From positions 1,302,001-1,366,000 of the forward strand of contig NZ_AP019007.1 in assembly GCF_009176645.1 (NCBI RefSeq): a stretch of DNA of 64,000 nt, read 5' to 3'. This document shows positions 61,701 to 64,000 of the stretch, one piece after another. How positions within the stretch are numbered: the stretch's first letter is position 1; each line of letters begins with the position of its first letter. The stretch is from Enterobacter oligotrophicus (GTDB lineage: Bacteria; Pseudomonadota; Gammaproteobacteria; Enterobacterales; Enterobacteriaceae). A program made the translations under genes and the position numbers. Below the pieces are notes generated by a model. It was not told the DNA's origin. It ran no database searches and saw only the letters and a list, made by a program, of their open reading frames with translations.

Positions 61701-63582
61701 CACGGCCTCGCTGACCTTCGACACCACCGTCCATTCGATAAATAACGGAACCTCGTCGCAGGGCGGCTTTACCGTGGTGGGGATTAATCTCGGCAATACG
61801 CTGGGGCTGAACCTGCTGGACGATCTGAGCAACCCGATCATCTACAACGTTGAAGAAGGCTCCACCCGCACCATGACCATTCAGGCTTCCGTGGGAGGCG
61901 TGGCGCTGGCGTCAGTGTTTGACCTGTACATCTATAAGTTCAATGACGCGACGCAGACTTTCGAACAGCTCCGCGTCCAGCCGGGCTGGTTGCGTGCGCC
62001 GCTGCTGGGTGGCACGTCATCCCAACTGACGCTGAACCTGCCTGCCGGGGAGTACCTGTTCCTGCTGAATACGGCGGCGGGGATCACCGCACTGACGGCG
62101 TACACGCTCAATGTGCTGGAAGATCATGTCTACAGCGTGGCAAGCGTTGGGACCTCCACCACCGGAGACGTGCTGGCGGATGACATTGCGCCATCCGGCA
62201 CCGTGGTGTCTGACGTCAACGGTGTGGCGGTGAACGGCAGCGGCCCGACCACGATTCAGGGAGAGTACGGCACGCTGACGATCACTGCGTCCGGGCAGTA
62301 CACCTACACCCTGAAAAGCGGGATCGGGTCTGACCATATCAGCACCCCGGACACCTTTGTTTATACCATTACCGCGCCCGGTGGCGCGAAAGACACGGCA
62401 TCGCTGAACATCACGCCGACCGCGCAGGCGATGGATGCGGTGAACGATGTCAGTTCCACAATGGATATCACCCCGGTGCATCACACGTCGCTGTATTCGG
62501 ATACCAGCGTAGGGTCCGCAAACTGGAACGCGGCCCTGCTGGCAACGACATCGGGCAGCGGCAGCGGCACCTTCGTGGTGGATGCCAATACTGCGCTGCA
62601 TAATGTGGTACTGCACTTCAACGTGGCCTCGCTGCTGACGCTGGGCGGGCTGACCGTTAACTGGACGATTTCACAAGGCGGGACCACCCTCAGAACCGGA
62701 TCGTTCGGCGGTGGGTTGCTGTTGGGCGGCAATGCCGATATCGCGGTGACCGGTCTGGATCTGAATGCCGGAACCTATACCCTGAGCTACACCGGGAGCG
62801 TACCGGCACTGGGGCTGGGCGGGATCACCATCACCCCAAGCGTCACCGGCACCACCTACTCCCTTAGCCAGTTTGACTCTACCAGCGGCCACACCGTTAA
62901 CGGCAACATCTTTGACGGTTCCGACTCCGCCGGGGCAATGGATCAACTGCACTCGGTAGACACCCGCGTAAGTATTACCGGCTATGACGGCGTGACCACT
63001 ACGCTGGACCCGTACACCGGCAGCACCACGGTGAATGTCGTCGGCCACTACGGCACGCTGGCGATTGGCGCAGATGGTCATTACACCTACACCCTCAATG
63101 CCGGAATTTCACTCTCGACCATCACCTCGAAGGAGGCCTTTAACTACACCCTGACCGATGCCGCCGGTAAAACGGACAGCGCCTCGCTGACCATCAACAT
63201 GGCACCGCAGTTCATCAGCTCTGAACACAACGATCTGATTACCGGTACAGCCTATGGCGACACGCTGATTTACCAGGTGCTGAACGCTACGGCTGGCAAC
63301 GCCACCGCAGGCAACATCTCAGGCACAACGGGCGATCACTGGACCAACTTCTCACTTTCACAGGGGGACAAAATCGACATTGGCGATCTGCTGGTGGGCT
63401 GGAACGGAAGCGCTTCGACATTAGGCAACTACCTCCACGTGACGCAAAGCGGCGGGAACACGGTGATCGCCATCGACCGTGATGGCGCAGGGAGTACCTA
63501 CGCCACAACCACGCTCGTTACGCTGGATAACGTTCAGACCACCTACGACGAGCTCGTCAACCAGCAACACATTATTACCTGA
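52705..63582 (+). CDS. giant Bap/SiiE-like type I-secreted adhesin
   Basis: 3625 aa. The N-terminal about 130 residues resemble the BapA prefix domain (SVISKLTGVETTT, SGEVVTLKNFYV, ALWWIEDPT). A hydrophobic and poly-Gly/poly-Asp segment (ALWPWVLGGLAVAGGVAL, then G9 D4) follows. About 26 Ig-like repeats of 80-100 residues come next (DTTPP start, ATDAAGN near the end). Then come three VCBS-like domains (LYGTLTINLDGSYTYTL, EYGTLTITASGQYTYTL, HYGTLAIGADGHYTYTL). The end is a type I secretion target domain (NDLITGTAYGDTLIY to DNVQTTYDELVNQQHIIT). There is no Sec signal peptide, as expected for T1SS. A TolC-family gene follows. It is a likely cell-surface biofilm or host adhesin. Confidence 0.9.
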   Translation: MSQISVISKLTGVETTTEGTRITLDHSSIVKLHVGRADISHYTRSGNDLVISLHSGEVVTLKNFYVGDAQGVSQLVLEEENGALWWIEDPTAAEHYEAISSIDALMASSGSDAGGAALWPWVLGGLAVAGGVALAAGGGGGGGGGDDDDNTTSPGNPGNPSNPDTTPPDAPTNLQFSPDGKTVTGTAEPGSTITLKDANGNLAGTGKAGSDGKFTIELGTPMTNGEQLAATATDASGNASQNGHVIAPDLTVPDAPDILIVNDNVGTETGPLENGQRTDDARPALSGMAEAGTTITIYDNGSLLGTTKADASGNWSFTPPAALADGNHVITTTATDAAGNTSAPSTAATFIVDTVAPTAPVISGLTDDVAPNTGSLSNGGSTNDQRPRISGTAEANSTVTVYDNGIAIGTANVASNGNWSFTPSVNLSEGSHQITVQATDVAGNQSVPSPAITITVDITPPDQPTVALDAAGTVATGTAEANTTITITDSNGIPIGTAPVDANGNFSIPLAPPQPGGAVISVIATDAAGNVSPAATATASLSVPDTTPPAIPADLAVSGDGRTVTGNTEPGSTLTIKDPTGTVIGSGTADNDGHFSVGIDPAQTNGEVLQVVATDGANNTSQPGFADAPDTTDPLAPTNVDVSDDGTTITGEAEPGSTISIKDEGGTEIAAGSANDDGTFSIPLIPPLVNGETVTADATDNAGNTGPTTSASAPDITPAETPVITSVEDNVLNIVGPIANGGLTNDGTPTLHGTGEAGTRLYLYDGQNQIGTLVIPEGGVWTYTLPANILAGGHVFTAKAIDDAGNASGTSNSWSITVDLTPPATPAITQVVDAVEGNTGPLTSNQPTNDNRPAISGTGEPGATISIRIDGAQVGTTVVGSSGDWTFRPATAIADGSHVLTAVALDQAGNASSATGGFTLNIDTTAPGTPTIGSVTDNTGDVTGPVTSGSPTDETQPLLSGTAPAGTTITVYDGTTLLGPATLNGTGGWSFTPLTPLTDGTHTLTVRATDPAGNVTTSPPFSLVIDTIAPVTPDAPDVTVNPDGGTTGTLLNPGDTTRDTTPTLSGEGTAGETVAIYIDGVKKAEVPVGEDGKWSWTASPPLGNGTYDVTLTVTNKDGAGNESSPSQPVTIVIDTEAPDKPATPTVTDSVSQITGPVADGESTNDPRPVLSGSSEPNDVIIIYDRVNNADPVEVGRVTADINGDWSWRPATNIAEGSHQYTATATDEAGNVSVTSDPITINVDTLVPSAPVITLAGGVGSGGSTNDNTPDITGTGVSGDRVIVYNNGVAIGEAIVTNGTWTVTPSALPDGTLNLTAVAVDAAGNPSTPGAGFTVTIDTVPPAVPQIDEITGSTLSGGQLYTQDTTPEITGRTEPGSTVEVFINEDSVGFATVNTDGTWTFTPTTPLDQGLTDISVIAHDAAGNSTPGPTTTVTVDNVPPADPTNLAITDQGTPVTGNADPGSIITIRDADDNVIGTGVANASGAFSVAVSPAQTDATTLSVTATDEAGNNSQPVDLTVTAAPVDLPDVPTITAIDDNIGSVTGNVIGKTSDDTMPTISGTAVAGSTVTLYMDGSLIPLITIPVLAGGTWSYTPPLPLSEGTHTFEATATVGLETSGRSPAAAVTIDTTAPVAPTIGAVTDDVPPGTGVLTSGQATNDTRPTLSGTATPGDTITVYNNGIAIGTAQAGPTGSWSFTPSSPLAEGSNPLTIRATDPAGNQSAPSAAFNVVVDTTTTTPVILGAEDNVGSVTGNVTSGSTTNDTTPTLTGTAEANSTVAIFDGVTQIGTVTADGSGNWTFTPVTALVEGAHDFTVRATDTLGNVSTPSAVYSVTVDTTPPAVPTLNGVEDNVAGGIEGNIATGQVTNDNTPTLSGTGMAGSTVHIFNNGTEIGSTTVLAGGTWNFTPTIPLPDGTYTLRVNATDTAGNVSANSSVYTFTVDTAGPAAPVLSTVIDDVGPVTGTLSTGNSTNDARPTFNGTGETGSTVHILVDGAEVGTALVNAQGNWTFTPTDPLGDGQHAITFNATDAAGNSGSTSTAFNLTVDTGVPLAPTIATASDNAGPVQTPLTSGQTTDDTTPTLNGTAENNATITIYENGAFVGTTQANGSGAWSFTPDTLTSGSHTWTATATDAAGNVSPASPGFTVIVDTTAPNAPVITYALDDAGSLTGQLSTGQTTDDISPRLSGTSEPNATVRIYENSALIGTGQADANGNWTIDLTTTLSPGTHTFTAQATDVAGNNSQPSASFSLTVDTTPPALPVLTSITDDVGNAATPIANGGLTNDAQPTLTGTAEAGATVNIFDNGVQIGSVTATGGTWSFTPSAGLGNGSHSLTFSATDAAGNASAQTADYVINVDATAPAIPVISAVVDDVGTITGPVTGGNPTNDARPTLNGTAEAGSTVRIYDGTTLVGTVTADTNGNWTLPQTSTTLSEGRHNFTVTATDVAGNTSAPSIVTSIVVDLTPPPAPTGLAVITNGTHVTGTAEAGSTITITTSTGTVLGTATADGSGNFNATITPAQTGGESLQVFATDKAGNAGASASVTAPFTTIPNAPVIATIDDNVGTVTGNLTNGKTTDDTTPTLNGTAQPNSTVTLYNNGVSMGSVVADVNGNWSFTPTALSEGAHTFTATAGNATGTSPVSSATTVIVDLTAPAAPTGTFNADGSVLIGNAEAGSTVSILLVNGTTVTTTAGSDGTYSYTFLNKQTEGQTLQIAATDAAGNVSLPGSALAPVVPLSASTNVEELDISTTATVTHSQLSDYGFLLVGAANNILTLLGNDTAQVGFTVESGGSADITVNANATGAVLSLLNTLELVVQVLDTENGTWTTVVDTGEPQFADLLTLGATGVSLNLTGLASGQYRVLSYNTNLLATGSYTSLDVDIKETSAGTVTGTTSLGGNVILDDDPATGSDNAPAGTTVTAVTNSDGDTVAVTADGTQVQGLYGTLTINLDGSYTYTLTNTSASVIGRTENFTYTITHNGVSASANLVLSLGAGTTANSIVAVDDTASLTFDTTVHSINNGTSSQGGFTVVGINLGNTLGLNLLDDLSNPIIYNVEEGSTRTMTIQASVGGVALASVFDLYIYKFNDATQTFEQLRVQPGWLRAPLLGGTSSQLTLNLPAGEYLFLLNTAAGITALTAYTLNVLEDHVYSVASVGTSTTGDVLADDIAPSGTVVSDVNGVAVNGSGPTTIQGEYGTLTITASGQYTYTLKSGIGSDHISTPDTFVYTITAPGGAKDTASLNITPTAQAMDAVNDVSSTMDITPVHHTSLYSDTSVGSANWNAALLATTSGSGSGTFVVDANTALHNVVLHFNVASLLTLGGLTVNWTISQGGTTLRTGSFGGGLLLGGNADIAVTGLDLNAGTYTLSYTGSVPALGLGGITITPSVTGTTYSLSQFDSTSGHTVNGNIFDGSDSAGAMDQLHSVDTRVSITGYDGVTTTLDPYTGSTTVNVVGHYGTLAIGADGHYTYTLNAGISLSTITSKEAFNYTLTDAAGKTDSASLTINMAPQFISSEHNDLITGTAYGDTLIYQVLNATAGNATAGNISGTTGDHWTNFSLSQGDKIDIGDLLVGWNGSASTLGNYLHVTQSGGNTVIAIDRDGAGSTYATTTLVTLDNVQTTYDELVNQQHIIT
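53194..60885 (+). repeat. array of about 26 Ig-like adhesin repeats
   Basis: The array lies within the giant adhesin. By reading the protein I count about 26 units: about 19 long ones (DDNVG...TNDxxPTLSGTAE...YDNG...GNWSFTP...ATDAAGN) and 7 shorter ones (GTAEPGSTITI...GTG...FSI...). Units differ from each other at many positions, so the array is old and not prone to exact-repeat slippage, though recombination between units could change its length. Confidence 0.85.
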
Positions 63583-63662
63583 CCACACACGCACCAAATG
63601 ACCCAGGCGCTTGTCGCCTGGGCATAAACAATAAAGCTGTACGCATTTATTAGGGATATGAC

Positions 63663-64000
63663 ATGGGAAAGAAGATGCCATACAGGTGGCTCTCGTGCTG
63701 CCTGATATCTGTCTCCGCCATCGCCGCAAACCCTGCGGCGATGATTAATACTGGCCAGCTCCGCGAAACGCAGGAGCTACCCTCGCTGAATGGTCGCGTG
63801 GCACCCGTTGCAGGCAAAGCCGCGCCCGGAACGCTCCAGCTAAGCGAGGCAGTTAACCGCGCCGTCACCTGGCACCCTGCCATCAGCGAAGCGGTCGGCA
63901 AACTCTATGAACAGAGCGAAAATGTAGACGTCGCCAAATCGAAATACTACCCGCAAATTAACGCCGGAATGGAAAATGGCTATACCCACGACGGCAGCGA
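63663..64000 (+). CDS. TolC-family outer-membrane protein of the adhesin secretion system, 5' part
   Basis: The gene runs off the window; 112 residues are visible. A signal peptide (MGKKMPYRWLSCCLISVSAIA) is followed by a TolC/OEP start: LQLSEAVNRAVTWHPAISEA, then SKYYPQINAGMENGY. It begins 80 bp after the adhesin stop. BapB/LapE-type TolC homologues pair with an ABC transporter and membrane fusion protein to export such adhesins; those genes would lie beyond the window. The start at 63663 is preceded by TAGGGA. Confidence 0.85.
   Translation, partial: MGKKMPYRWLSCCLISVSAIAANPAAMINTGQLRETQELPSLNGRVAPVAGKAAPGTLQLSEAVNRAVTWHPAISEAVGKLYEQSENVDVAKSKYYPQINAGMENGYTHDGS

Noticed and set aside
52989..63901. 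Long minus-strand frames opposite the giant adhesin, up to 290 aa
   Set aside because: They arise from the biased codon use of the Thr/Gly/Ala/Asp-rich repeats and copy the same periodic pattern; none has a start site or a family match.

Overview
The window reads as enterobacterial chromosome. The best guess is the Enterobacter cloacae complex or a close relative. This rests on protein similarity recalled from memory: an iroBCDE-iroN salmochelin locus, an EvgAS-like phosphorelay, a chaperone-usher fimbria and a giant type I-secreted adhesin, all next to P4-like satellite phage genes. No tRNA, rRNA, CRISPR array or complete insertion sequence was seen.

Left part (1-24.6 kb) is a mosaic of accessory modules. 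It opens with the 3' end of a DUF927 replication-type gene and an iteron-like cluster. Then come a PARIS-type anti-phage pair (ariA-ariB), two small DNA-binding proteins, and a glucitol-type PTS operon with a Gfo/Idh/MocA oxidoreductase. That operon carries a 5-bp duplication in srlA and an amber codon in srlE, and its EIIA lacks the usual active-site histidine. Next are an unrecognised gene pair (perhaps one frameshifted gene), an HNH protein, an Abi_C-like protein and a nucleotidyltransferase. A PTS / cupin phosphoglucose isomerase / HxlB / HxlA operon with a divergent SgrR-family regulator follows, then an IS3 remnant, a RibD/DHFR-like protein, an 829-aa PD-(D/E)xK-like protein and a GmrSD-like DUF262/DUF1524 protein. 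A dispersed repeat (two 71-bp copies, two partial copies) sits at several module junctions.

Middle part (24.6-31.4 kb) is a truncated P4-like satellite in the order int, ncRNA, drt3b, drt3a, cos-like site, psu, ogr/delta, sid. The cargo is a DRT3 dual reverse-transcriptase defence locus in the int-psu position where P4 satellites carry defence genes. A 138-nt structured RNA candidate with an ACACAC tract lies just downstream of drt3b. int, drt3b, drt3a and psu all carry frameshifts or nonsense codons, so the satellite and its cargo look decayed.

Right part (31.4-64 kb) is intact: iroBCDE with convergent iroN and Fur-box-like sites, an EvgA/EvgS-like two-component system, a LuxR-type regulator with a four-gene fimbrial operon, a small exported amphipathic protein, and a 3625-aa Bap/SiiE-like adhesin followed by the start of a TolC-family gene. 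Because this half has very long uninterrupted genes, the lesions in the left and middle parts are more likely real decay than general sequencing error.
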